DNA of 40,394 nucleotides from Bacteroidales bacterium (GTDB lineage: Bacteria; Bacteroidota; Bacteroidia; Bacteroidales; UBA4181). The DNA lies in assembly GCA_017523725.1 (NCBI GenBank), contig JAFWVY010000011.1:1-40394 (forward strand). The letters run 5' to 3'. The notes under the pieces were generated by a model. That model was not told the origin of the DNA. It did no database searches and was given only the letters and a program-made list of their open reading frames with translations. The position numbers and the translations under genes are program-made. Positions 25,484 to 33,391 of the stretch are shown here, piece after piece (positions within the stretch are counted from its first letter, which is position 1; every line of letters begins with the position of its first letter).

Positions 25484-27433
25484 ATGATATCTGTCAATCA
25501 ACTCACGGTCAGTTTCGGCGCGTTCGACCTGTTCAAGGAGATCACGTTCGCGATCAATCCGAAGGACCGCATCGGGCTGGTTGGACGGAACGGCGCCGGG
25601 AAATCGACCCTGCTTAAAATCATTGCGGGCCGGCAGGCACCCACCTCGGGACAGGTGGTGATGCCCGAAGGAACGCGCGTCGGCTATCTGCCGCAGCAGA
25701 TGGTCCACCTCGACGGCCGCCGGGTCATCGACGAGGCGCGCCTGGCCTTTTCGGAACTGCTCGACATGGAGGCCGAGCTTCAGCGGCTGCAGCAATGGAC
25801 GGCCACGGCCGACCGGTACGATACGGCCGAATACGAGGCGGCGCTGCACCGCATGGAGGAACTGCGCGAACGTCGTGACATGCTGGGCGGCCACACCATG
25901 GACGCCGAGATCGAACGGACCCTGATCGGCCTGGGTTTCAGACCCGAAGACTTCGAGCGGCCGACCAACGCCTTCAGCGGCGGCTGGCGGATGCGGATCG
26001 AGCTGGCCAAAGTACTGCTGCAGCATCCGCAGGTCCTGTTGCTGGACGAGCCGACCAACCATCTGGACATCGAGTCGATCGGCTGGCTGGAAGATTTTCT
26101 GAAAACATACGCCGGGGCGGTGATGCTGGTGTCGCACGACCGGGCTTTCCTGGACAATGTGACGAACCGGACGGTGGAGATTTCGCTGGGACGCATCACC
26201 GACTACCATGTGCCTTACACGCGCTATACGGAACTCCGCCGGGAGCGCCGCGAGCAGCAGATGGCAGCCTACCGCAACCAGCAGAAGATGATCAAGGACA
26301 CCGAGGCGTTCATCGAACGATTCAGATACAAGGCGACCAAGGCCGTGCAGGTGCAGTCGCGCATCAAGCAGCTGGACCGTCTGGACCGCATCGAGGTCGA
26401 GCCGGAAGACCTGGCCGCGATGCATATCACATTTCCGCCTGCGCCGCGGTCGGGCCTGCTGGTCGTGACAGCGGAGGACCTGGGCAAGAGCTACGGCACG
26501 AAAGTCGTCTTCCAGCACATCCACCTCAAGATCCAGCGGGGCGAGAAAGTGGCATTCGTCGGCCGGAACGGCGAGGGCAAATCGACCCTTTCGAAGCTGA
26601 TTGTAGGGGAGATAGAACCCACGCACGGCACCATTACGCTGGGGCATCAGGTCAACGTAGGCTATTTCGCACAGAACCAGGACGAGATCATGGACGGCGA
26701 ACAGACCGTGTTCGAGACGGTCGACCGCGTCGCCGTAGGGGACATCCGTACGCGCCTCCGCGATCTGCTGGGCGCCTTCCTCTTCGGTGGCGAGGACCTC
26801 GACAAGAAGGTGAAAGTGCTGTCGGGCGGAGAACGGTCGCGGCTGGCCATGGTCAAGCTGCTGCTCGAGCCGTACAACCTGTTGCTGCTGGACGAGCCGA
26901 CCAACCATCTGGACATCCATTCGAAGGACGTCCTGAAACAGGCGCTGCTCAAATACGACGGCACGATCATCATCGTCTCGCACGACCGGGATTTTCTGAG
27001 CGGCCTGACAGACAAGGTGTATGAGTTCGCCCATCAGGGCGTGAAAGAATACCTCGGCGATGTGTACGACTTCCTCGAGAAAAAGCGCATCGCCTCGCTC
27101 GACGAACTGAACCGCGCCGTGGCGGCCGCGCCTGTCTCTGCGAAACCCGCGGTCGGACGCGACGACTATGTGGCGCGCAAGCAGAACGACCGGCGGCGCC
27201 GTAGCCTGCAGCAGCAGGTAGACCGGGCCGAGCAGCAGGTAGAGGAAATCGAGAAGGAAATAGCCGGCATAGAGCGCAAACTGACCTATCCCGAACTGAT
27301 GGAAGAGGGCACATCGGAGGAGGTCTATGCGCAGTACGCCCGGCTCAAGGCGCAGCAGGAAGAGGCGCTGAAACAATGGGAAACCGCATGTATGGCCCTC
27401 GAAGACTTTACAAACCGGGAAGATGAAAAGTGA
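25484..27433 (+). CDS. ABC-F family ATPase (ribosome-associated type)
   Basis: The 649-residue protein has two ABC modules and no membrane segments. Walker A motifs are GRNGAGKST and GRNGEGKST, signatures FSGGWRMRIELAK and LSGGERSRLAMVK, and the two Walker B sequences both read LLLDEPTNHLDI. Between them is a charged ~80-residue linker (RRERREQQMAAYRNQQKMIKDTEAFIERFRYKATKAVQVQSR), the interdomain arm that reaches the ribosomal peptidyl-transferase centre in this family. The C-terminus is a coiled coil (DRAEQQVEEIEKEIAGIERKL). It is closest in layout to Uup/YdiF-type housekeeping members, though an antibiotic-protection role cannot be excluded. It overlaps rlmB by 11 nt. Confidence 0.93.
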   Translation: MISVNQLTVSFGAFDLFKEITFAINPKDRIGLVGRNGAGKSTLLKIIAGRQAPTSGQVVMPEGTRVGYLPQQMVHLDGRRVIDEARLAFSELLDMEAELQRLQQWTATADRYDTAEYEAALHRMEELRERRDMLGGHTMDAEIERTLIGLGFRPEDFERPTNAFSGGWRMRIELAKVLLQHPQVLLLDEPTNHLDIESIGWLEDFLKTYAGAVMLVSHDRAFLDNVTNRTVEISLGRITDYHVPYTRYTELRRERREQQMAAYRNQQKMIKDTEAFIERFRYKATKAVQVQSRIKQLDRLDRIEVEPEDLAAMHITFPPAPRSGLLVVTAEDLGKSYGTKVVFQHIHLKIQRGEKVAFVGRNGEGKSTLSKLIVGEIEPTHGTITLGHQVNVGYFAQNQDEIMDGEQTVFETVDRVAVGDIRTRLRDLLGAFLFGGEDLDKKVKVLSGGERSRLAMVKLLLEPYNLLLLDEPTNHLDIHSKDVLKQALLKYDGTIIIVSHDRDFLSGLTDKVYEFAHQGVKEYLGDVYDFLEKKRIASLDELNRAVAAAPVSAKPAVGRDDYVARKQNDRRRRSLQQQVDRAEQQVEEIEKEIAGIERKLTYPELMEEGTSEEVYAQYARLKAQQEEALKQWETACMALEDFTNREDEK

Positions 27434-28232
27434 ATGGCATGACAAACCGCAGCGGCGTCCGCAGGCGCCGCGTTACGGAGACACCCCGCGCCGTCCGCGC
27501 ACGGACCTGCTGTTCGGCATCCGCGCCGTCATGGAGGCGGTCGAGGCGGGCAAGGAAATAGAGCGCGTATTGGTGAAACGCGGCCTGGACGGTCCGCTCG
27601 CACAGGAGATGCTGACACTGCTCCGGCGTCACGAAATCCCGGTGCAGGCGGTCCCGATCGAGAAAATCAACGCCGTGTCGCGCAAGAACCACCAGGGCGT
27701 CCTGGCCTTCGCCGCGCCGATAACCTACAGCAAGCTGGAGAACCTGCTGCCTGCGTTGTACGAGGAGGGCAAGGAACCGCTGCTGATGCTGCTGTGCGGC
27801 GTGACCGACGTCCGCAACGTGGGGGCCGTCGCCCGCACCGTGGAATGCGTCGGCGCCGATGCACTCATCGTGCCCGAAAGAGGTGGCGCACAGCTCAATG
27901 CCGACACCGTCAAGACATCTGCCGGGGCGCTGAACCATATCGCCGTCTGCCGCTGCCGCGACATGAAGGAAACCATCCGGTTCCTGAAAGACAGCGGTCT
28001 CAAGATCGTGGCAGTGACCGAACACGGCAGCGTGTCGTACGTCCATGCCGACCTCACCGGCCCCGTGGCCCTGCTGATGGGTGCCGAGGATGCAGGCATC
28101 CCGGCCGATTACCTGCCGCTCTGCGATGCAGCCGTCAAGATCCCGCTATTCGGCGCCGTCGAATCGTTGAATGTGTCGGTTGCGGCGTCCATCCTGCTGT
28201 ACGAAGTGAAAAGACAACGCAATTTGCTCTGA
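27423..28232 (+). CDS. rlmB: 23S rRNA (guanosine-2'-O)-methyltransferase RlmB / TrmH-family (SPOUT)
   Basis: This SPOUT-fold enzyme methylates a ribose 2'-OH in RNA using SAM. The 269-residue protein has the substrate-binding N-terminal domain (LLFGIRAVMEAVEAGKEIERVLVKRG, QGVLAFAAP). The three knot motifs follow: NVGAVARTVECVGADALIVPERGG, LLMGAEDAGI, and KIPLFGAVESLNVSVAASILLYE. RlmB is the usual name for this length and domain pair, but the target G2251 is family knowledge only. The basic N-terminal extension (about 27 residues) is lineage-typical. The ATG lies inside the end of the ABC-F gene, and murF-alr starts 1 nt after its stop. Confidence 0.92.
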   Translation: MKSEWHDKPQRRPQAPRYGDTPRRPRTDLLFGIRAVMEAVEAGKEIERVLVKRGLDGPLAQEMLTLLRRHEIPVQAVPIEKINAVSRKNHQGVLAFAAPITYSKLENLLPALYEEGKEPLLMLLCGVTDVRNVGAVARTVECVGADALIVPERGGAQLNADTVKTSAGALNHIAVCRCRDMKETIRFLKDSGLKIVAVTEHGSVSYVHADLTGPVALLMGAEDAGIPADYLPLCDAAVKIPLFGAVESLNVSVAASILLYEVKRQRNLL

Positions 28233-28233
28233 T

Positions 28234-30720
28234 ATGCTGAACTATACCCTATCGGATCTGGCCCGAATCATGAACGGGCACCTGACAGGCGACGGCTGTC
28301 TGCCTGTCCAGCAGTTGCTGATTGACAGCCGGGCGTTGTTTTCGCCCGACGGGGCGCTGTTCTTCGCCTTGCGTGGGCAGCGGCACGACGGCCACCTCTA
28401 CATCGGCGACCTGTATGCCTCCGGCGTGCGGGCCTTCGTCGTCGAGGAGATACCGGCGGAGCCCTTCCCGGATGCCAGTTTCGTCGTCGTCGGGAACACC
28501 CTTGCCGCCCTGCAGCAAGTGGCGGCCCAACACCGCCGTTTCTTCGCGATACCCGTCGTGGCCATCACGGGCAGCAACGGCAAGACGGTGGTCAAGGAAT
28601 GGCTTTACCAGGCCATGCAGCGGCTGCGGAAAGTGGTCCGCAGCCCCCGCAGCTACAATTCGCAGGTCGGCGTGCCGCTGTCGGTCTGGCAGCTGTCCGA
28701 CGCCTACGACCTGGCCATCTTCGAGGCCGGCATATCCTATCCCGGCGAGATGGCGCGCCTGGAGACCATCCTGCGTCCCGACGTGGGCATCCTGACACAT
28801 ATCGGCGAGGCCCATCAAGAACATTTCGCCTCGATGGAAGAGAAGATTGCGGAGAAACTCAAGCTGTTCATTCATTGCAAGACCTTGATATACAATGCCG
28901 GTGATGCGCGTATCACACGGGAGATCGAAAAGATGGACGCCCTGCGCGGCCTGAACATCCATGCATGGAAAGCCTATGAGTCGGCCGCGGACATGGCCGC
29001 GGATGCCCGTCCGGCCGCCGTGTCCGTCATCCGACAGGCCAGCCGCGACCACACCCTGGCCGAGGTGCATACCCCGCGCGAGGTGTTCGACATCCGGCTG
29101 CCCTTTGCCGATCAGGCCTCGTTCGAGGACGCCATGCACGTCGTGGCCTTCATGCTGTTCTCCGGATACGACGCACAGACTGTGACCGCCGCCATGCAGT
29201 CGCTCGCGCCCGTGGCCATGCGGCTGGAGATGAAACAGGGCATCCACGGATGCACGCTGATAAACGACAGCTACAATTCCGACACCGAGTCGCTCGCTAT
29301 CGCGCTGGACGTGCTGGGACGGCAGACGCAGCATGCCTCGCGCACGCTCATCCTTTCGGACATCCTGCAGACAGGCCGTGACGAAGACGAGCTGTACCGG
29401 GAAGTGGCGCAGCTGGTCACCGAAGGCCGCATCGACCGGATGATCGGCATCGGCCCGGCGCTCTGCCGGCATCAGGCCCTGTTCGCGGACAACAGCCGCT
29501 TCTTCCTCTCGACCGCCGATTTCCTGCAGGCTTTCCGGCAGTTCCCGTTCAACGGCGAAGCCATCCTGCTGAAAGGCGCCCGGCCGTATGCTTTCGAACG
29601 CATCGCCGACCTGCTCGAAGGCAAGTCGCACGAGACCGTCCTGGAGGTCGATCTGAGTGCCATGATCAACAACTACAATTACTTCAAGTCGCTGTTGCGG
29701 CCTGAGACCAAGATGGTGGTGATGGCCAAGGCCTGCACCTACGGCAGCGGCACCTACGAGACAGCCAACCTGCTGCAGTACCACCGGGTGGACTACCTGG
29801 CGGTGGCGTTTGTCGACGAAGGCGTCGTGCTGCGCGAAAACGGCATCACGGTGCCCCTGATGGTGATGAACCCGGAACTCCCCAGCCTGCGGACCATGGT
29901 GATGCACCGGCTTGAACCCGAAATGTACAGCCTGCCGATGCTGCGCGCGCTGGCGGAGGTGGTGGCGGCGGAAGGCCTGCGCGGCTATCCGGTGCACATC
30001 AAACTCGACACAGGCATGCACCGGCTCGGCTTCCAGCCGACCGACCTGCCGGAACTGATTGCTTTTCTGCGGCAGAGTCCGTACCTTAAAGTGCAGTCCG
30101 CCTTCTCGCATCTGGCGGGCAGCGACGAAGCGCGTTTCGACGACTTCACACGGTCGCAGATCGCCCGTTTCAAGACCATGACCGAGGAACTTGCAACCGG
30201 CATCGGCTACCGATTCCTCCGGCATATCCTCAACTCGGCCGGCATCGAACGGTTCCCCGAAGCGCAGTTCGACATGGTGCGTCTCGGCATCGGCCTGCAC
30301 GGCATCAGTGCCGCCGGGGCGACCAGCCTCAAACCGGTGGTGACACTGAAGAGCACGTTGCTGCAGATCAAAGAGATCGCTTCGGGCGAGTCGGTGGGCT
30401 ACAGCCGCCGTTTCATGGCCGGCCGGCCCACCCGTTACGGGGTGGTTCCCATCGGCTACGCGGACGGCTGGCGCCGGGCGCTCGGCAACGGCCGGGGCTA
30501 TGTCACCGTGCGCGGACAGCGCGCCCCGATCATCGGCAATATCTGCATGGACATGTGTACCGTCGACCTTACCGGTCTGGTGGCCGAGGAAGGCGACACG
30601 GTCGTCCTGATGGGCGAGCATCCGTCGGTCACCGAAATCGCCGATATGCTCCAGACCATTCCCTACGAGGTGCTGACGGATATCGCACCCCGGGTGAAAC
30701 GCGTTTATTACCAGGAGTGA
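28234..30720 (+). CDS. murF-alr: Bifunctional UDP-MurNAc-tripeptide:D-Ala-D-Ala ligase / alanine racemase
   Basis: This 828-residue fusion joins two peptidoglycan precursor enzymes. Residues 1 to about 460 are MurF: VVAITGSNGKTVVKEWL ATP loop, SYNSQVGVPLSVW, FEAGISYPGEMARLE and LINDSYNSDTESLAIAL. Residues from about 466 are alanine racemase: EVDLSAMINNYNYFKSLL, then MAKACTYGSGTYE with the PLP lysine, HIKLDTGMHRLGF, RLGIGLHGI and GYADGWRRALGNG. The fusion is characteristic of Bacteroidetes and links D-alanine supply to its ligation. Translation is probably coupled to rlmB. It ends with a strong terminator. Confidence 0.96.
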   Translation: MLNYTLSDLARIMNGHLTGDGCLPVQQLLIDSRALFSPDGALFFALRGQRHDGHLYIGDLYASGVRAFVVEEIPAEPFPDASFVVVGNTLAALQQVAAQHRRFFAIPVVAITGSNGKTVVKEWLYQAMQRLRKVVRSPRSYNSQVGVPLSVWQLSDAYDLAIFEAGISYPGEMARLETILRPDVGILTHIGEAHQEHFASMEEKIAEKLKLFIHCKTLIYNAGDARITREIEKMDALRGLNIHAWKAYESAADMAADARPAAVSVIRQASRDHTLAEVHTPREVFDIRLPFADQASFEDAMHVVAFMLFSGYDAQTVTAAMQSLAPVAMRLEMKQGIHGCTLINDSYNSDTESLAIALDVLGRQTQHASRTLILSDILQTGRDEDELYREVAQLVTEGRIDRMIGIGPALCRHQALFADNSRFFLSTADFLQAFRQFPFNGEAILLKGARPYAFERIADLLEGKSHETVLEVDLSAMINNYNYFKSLLRPETKMVVMAKACTYGSGTYETANLLQYHRVDYLAVAFVDEGVVLRENGITVPLMVMNPELPSLRTMVMHRLEPEMYSLPMLRALAEVVAAEGLRGYPVHIKLDTGMHRLGFQPTDLPELIAFLRQSPYLKVQSAFSHLAGSDEARFDDFTRSQIARFKTMTEELATGIGYRFLRHILNSAGIERFPEAQFDMVRLGIGLHGISAAGATSLKPVVTLKSTLLQIKEIASGESVGYSRRFMAGRPTRYGVVPIGYADGWRRALGNGRGYVTVRGQRAPIIGNICMDMCTVDLTGLVAEEGDTVVLMGEHPSVTEIADMLQTIPYEVLTDIAPRVKRVYYQE

Positions 30721-30742
30721 CGGTCTCGCAGGGCCGAAGAAA

Positions 30743-30790
30743 AGGGGCGGTTGGTCAGTCTATGGACTTTCCAGCCGCCCCTTTTTTTTG
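30743..30790 (+). terminator. Terminator of the ABC-F/rlmB/murF-alr unit
   Basis: AGGGGCGGTTGG (30743-30754) pairs with CCAGCCGCCCCT (30771-30782) with one G-T wobble, followed by a run of T residues. Confidence 0.9.
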
Positions 30791-30829
30791 CCTGGCGCAA
30801 CCGTCTGGACGCGCCGGCGTTGAACCGCG

Positions 30830-32257
30830 TTAGAAAAGTTTGATAATGAAAGCCTGGGTCAACGCATTGTAATTGGTTCCGTTTGACGTGCCGCCCACGA
30901 CCAGGATGTTGCCGTTCGGAAGCATCCGGATGCCTGACTGCGCGAGGGAACGGCTGATGACTTCGTCATGAAGCACTTGCTTGGTTTTGAGATCGATGAT
31001 TCTCAATACGCAATCCTGGGGACTGGCATAACCGAAAATATAGGCCAGCTTCCTGCTTGGGTTGATAAACAATTCGTTGGTGTAGGTGTAGTTGTGTCCC
31101 GGGATGGACAAGGCAGGTAAAACCATCTCTTCCGAGAAAGACGCATCGGCGGGATTGAACGCAACAATAACGAATGGTTTTTCATCTTCTTGCTCCTGGG
31201 CGACAAATAGATAACGTCCGTCTGCGGTCAGCATGCTCTCCATGTTGTGCGTCGGACTGCCGTAAACATTGCATGGACTCAGTCCCTTGAGCGATTCGAC
31301 GACGAGGTCTGAAATGGTGCCGTCCGCTGCATAGCTGATTACTTTCCCGTCGGTCCTGTTGTTCACCAGGATTGCACCGCCATCGGCCGTCGGGAAAATA
31401 AGGGGAGAGTGTCCGATGGAACTGGTCAATTCGCCGGCCATGGTGAATTCACGGGTGCTGGGGTCGAAGAGGTCCAGTGTCTGGTCATCGGCATACCAGT
31501 TGCCGCAGATCAGGATTTTGCCATTCTTGAGCAGCGCACCTTGGTTCCAAGTCCGTGCGGTCGTCATGGAACCGACGGCTGAGATGGAACGGGCGACTGG
31601 ATCGTAGATATGTGCAACGTCGGAATTCCCGCTGCCGCCACCGCTGGAACAACCGCCGGCAACGAGGGTCTTGCCGTCTTGCAGCATGGTTTGGGAGCCC
31701 AGGTCGTGTCGGATGTCATCGGCTATTTCAACCCATTCCTCGCCATTGTAGGCCTCTACGGTATTGCAAAGACTGAACCCGGTGGTGTGGCCGCCCAGGA
31801 CGACAAAATCTTCGTTACCGTTGACAATCAGTACCGGGCCGTTGCGGGGTTCGTTGACTGACGGCAGGTCGATGATGGAAACGGAGATGGGGGCATCCGG
31901 CACTGACGTGACGGTCACGGTGCAAGAGGCGGTCTTCGCGCCGTCGGTGGTCGTGGCGGTGATGGAAGCGGTGCCGGGCGCCACGGCGGTCACGGTGCCG
32001 TTGGAGACCGTGGCGACGCCGGTGTCGGAACTCTTCCAGCTGACGGATTTATCGGTGGCTTCTGCCGGAAGCACGGTGGCTGTCAGCTTGGCCGGAGCGT
32101 CCCCGACGGCGAGGTCCAGCGTTGCGGGTGTGACAGAGATGCCGGTGACTGCGATGGTTACCGGGTCGTCGTTGTCGTCGGAACCGCCGCATCCGGGCAT
32201 AAGCAGGATACATGCCGCGGCAAAGGCTGCGAGCAGGAGTCGGAATGAGTTTTTCAT
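30830..32257 (-). CDS. Lipoprotein with BIG2 Ig-like domain and kelch-like beta-propeller
   Basis: The 475-residue protein starts at ATG 32257 with a lipoprotein signal (LLAAFAAACILLMPGC). Residues about 35-115 are a BIG2 bacterial Ig domain (VTGISVTPATLDLAVGDAPAKLTATVLPAEATDKSVSWKSSD, TASITATTTDGAKTASCTVTV). The rest is a series of propeller blades (TMLQDGKTLVAGGC, GALLKNGKILICGNWY, MLPNGNILVVGGTS), the pattern of kelch or galactose-oxidase-like propellers. No catalytic residues are evident, so a binding role at the cell surface is more likely than an enzyme. It is divergently transcribed from the TonB-C protein, with both promoters in a 198-bp gap. Confidence 0.8.
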   Translation of the reverse strand: MKNSFRLLLAAFAAACILLMPGCGGSDDNDDPVTIAVTGISVTPATLDLAVGDAPAKLTATVLPAEATDKSVSWKSSDTGVATVSNGTVTAVAPGTASITATTTDGAKTASCTVTVTSVPDAPISVSIIDLPSVNEPRNGPVLIVNGNEDFVVLGGHTTGFSLCNTVEAYNGEEWVEIADDIRHDLGSQTMLQDGKTLVAGGCSSGGGSGNSDVAHIYDPVARSISAVGSMTTARTWNQGALLKNGKILICGNWYADDQTLDLFDPSTREFTMAGELTSSIGHSPLIFPTADGGAILVNNRTDGKVISYAADGTISDLVVESLKGLSPCNVYGSPTHNMESMLTADGRYLFVAQEQEDEKPFVIVAFNPADASFSEEMVLPALSIPGHNYTYTNELFINPSRKLAYIFGYASPQDCVLRIIDLKTKQVLHDEVISRSLAQSGIRMLPNGNILVVGGTSNGTNYNALTQAFIIKLF

Positions 32258-32284
32258 AATCGATGTTTTTATTGGAAAAGATGT

Positions 32285-32316
32285 CAAAGATAATTTCTAT
32301 GATCCGGAAATACAAT
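32285..32316 (-). promoter_or_regulatory. Promoter of the BIG2/propeller lipoprotein gene
   Basis: On the minus strand ATTG (32316-32313), a 20-bp spacer and TATCTTTG (32292-32285) fit the Bacteroidota promoter, about 28 nt before the ATG. Confidence 0.6.
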
Positions 32317-32363
32317 GTGTCCACAAAAAAATAATTCAAAAATTCATCGTGAAAAATGGAAGT

Positions 32364-32396
32364 CTGGACTTATATTTGCTATATTTGTAAGTCCGG
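32364..32396 (+). promoter_or_regulatory. Tandem -7 boxes enclosed by an inverted repeat
   Basis: Two TATATTTG boxes (32371-32378 and 32380-32387) lie between GGACTTA (32366-32372) and TAAGTCC (32388-32394), a perfect 7-bp inverted repeat. The arms extend a little with a G-T and a C-G pair. A dimeric regulator binding here would cover both -7 boxes, but that is inference. Confidence 0.5.
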
Positions 32397-32455
32397 CCAA
32401 GGTGTCCAGACGCCGGTCATTTATTCAGACGTTTGATTATCAAAATCTCAGAGCT

Positions 32456-33298
32456 ATGAAACGGATATTCTTACTCCTCATGTGCTGCATGGTGGCGGTG
32501 CTGGCTCCGGCGCAGACCCAGGTGAAGACCATGTACAACTCTCAGAAGAAAGAGGTTACCAACGAGAAAAAGGCGAAATTCTACCGCATTGTGGAACAGC
32601 GCGCCGACAAGGTTTACAAGGTGTCGTACTACGAAGTCAACGGTCCGATGCTTTGGGATGGTCTTTTTACGTCCATCGACCCGTACAAGCCGATTCAGCG
32701 GAATATCTATTTTCCCAGCGGGAAGCTCAAGAAAACAGAGACTTACGAAAACGGCAACCACGGCGTAAGCGAGTATTACGAGAACGGCCAGCTGATGAAC
32801 AAGTCCATGCGGAATGCCGACGGACAACTCACGGGCGAGGTCCTGTCGTTCTATGAGGACGGCACGGCGTTGCGCCGCGACTCGTACGATGCCGGCAAGC
32901 TCATCGACGGTCACTGCTACGACCGCGCCGGCAAGGAGGTCGATCACTACGATTTCTTCGTGGACGCTTCGTTCAACGGCACCGAGTATGGTGTCAGCAA
33001 GGCGTTCCGGAATCTTATTTACCAGAACCTGAACTATCCGCGCAGCGCCATGAACTATGCTATCCAGGGCATCGTCTATGTCGGTTTCACGGTCAAGACC
33101 AACGGCAAGATGGATAACATCGAGGTGTTGAACGCTGTTTACAGCGACCCGGAGGTCAAGGAAGAAATTGTGCGCGACATGGAAGCAGAGGCCATCCGTC
33201 TGGTACAGTTTGTCAACGGATGGAGCAAGCCGGCCAAGATCAACGGCCAGCCAGCCGATGCTGACTATGTTGCACCTATCGTTTTTCAGCTGAAATAG
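32456..33298 (+). CDS. Secreted protein with MORN-like repeats and TonB C-terminal domain
   Basis: The 280-residue protein has a cleavable Sec signal (MKRIFLLLMCCMVAVLAPAQ). It has two to three MORN/YwqK-type repeats at about residues 80-160 (YFPSGKLKKTETYENGNHGVSEYYENGQLMNKS, EVLSFYEDGTALRRDSY) and a TonB C-terminal domain from about 185 (LNYPRSAMNYAIQGIVYVGFTVKTNGKMDNIEVL). Unlike classical TonB it has no retained membrane anchor and no proline-rich spacer, so it may be a periplasmic TonB-C module and not an energy transducer. The start at 32456 gives the signal peptide; the open frame upstream crosses the promoter. Confidence 0.82.
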   Translation: MKRIFLLLMCCMVAVLAPAQTQVKTMYNSQKKEVTNEKKAKFYRIVEQRADKVYKVSYYEVNGPMLWDGLFTSIDPYKPIQRNIYFPSGKLKKTETYENGNHGVSEYYENGQLMNKSMRNADGQLTGEVLSFYEDGTALRRDSYDAGKLIDGHCYDRAGKEVDHYDFFVDASFNGTEYGVSKAFRNLIYQNLNYPRSAMNYAIQGIVYVGFTVKTNGKMDNIEVLNAVYSDPEVKEEIVRDMEAEAIRLVQFVNGWSKPAKINGQPADADYVAPIVFQLK

Positions 33299-33301
33299 CC
33301 A

Positions 33302-33331
33302 CGAAAGGTTTTATTGAGAAGTTTCCTTTCG
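33302..33331 (+). other. Inverted repeat after the TonB-C gene
   Basis: CGAAAGG (33302-33308) and CCTTTCG (33325-33331) form a 7-bp stem right after the stop codon, without a T-tract. It precedes the full terminator at 33351-33389. Confidence 0.45.
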
Positions 33332-33350
33332 CGATCCATTCAGTTGGCGC

Positions 33351-33389
33351 ATGGCCGATAGTCGTGAGACTTTCCGGCCATTTTTTTTT
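33351..33389 (+). terminator. Terminator of the TonB-C protein gene
   Basis: ATGGCCG (33351-33357) pairs with CGGCCAT (33375-33381), with a partly paired interior, and runs into nine T residues. It abuts the 3' end of convergent pepD. Confidence 0.8.
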
Positions 33390-33391
33390 CG

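Noticed and set aside
28249..30621. Minus-strand open frame of 790 codons opposite murF-alr
   Set aside because: It is an antisense shadow of a high-GC gene with no recognisable family. The same applies to the 661-codon frame opposite the ABC-F gene (25460-27445).
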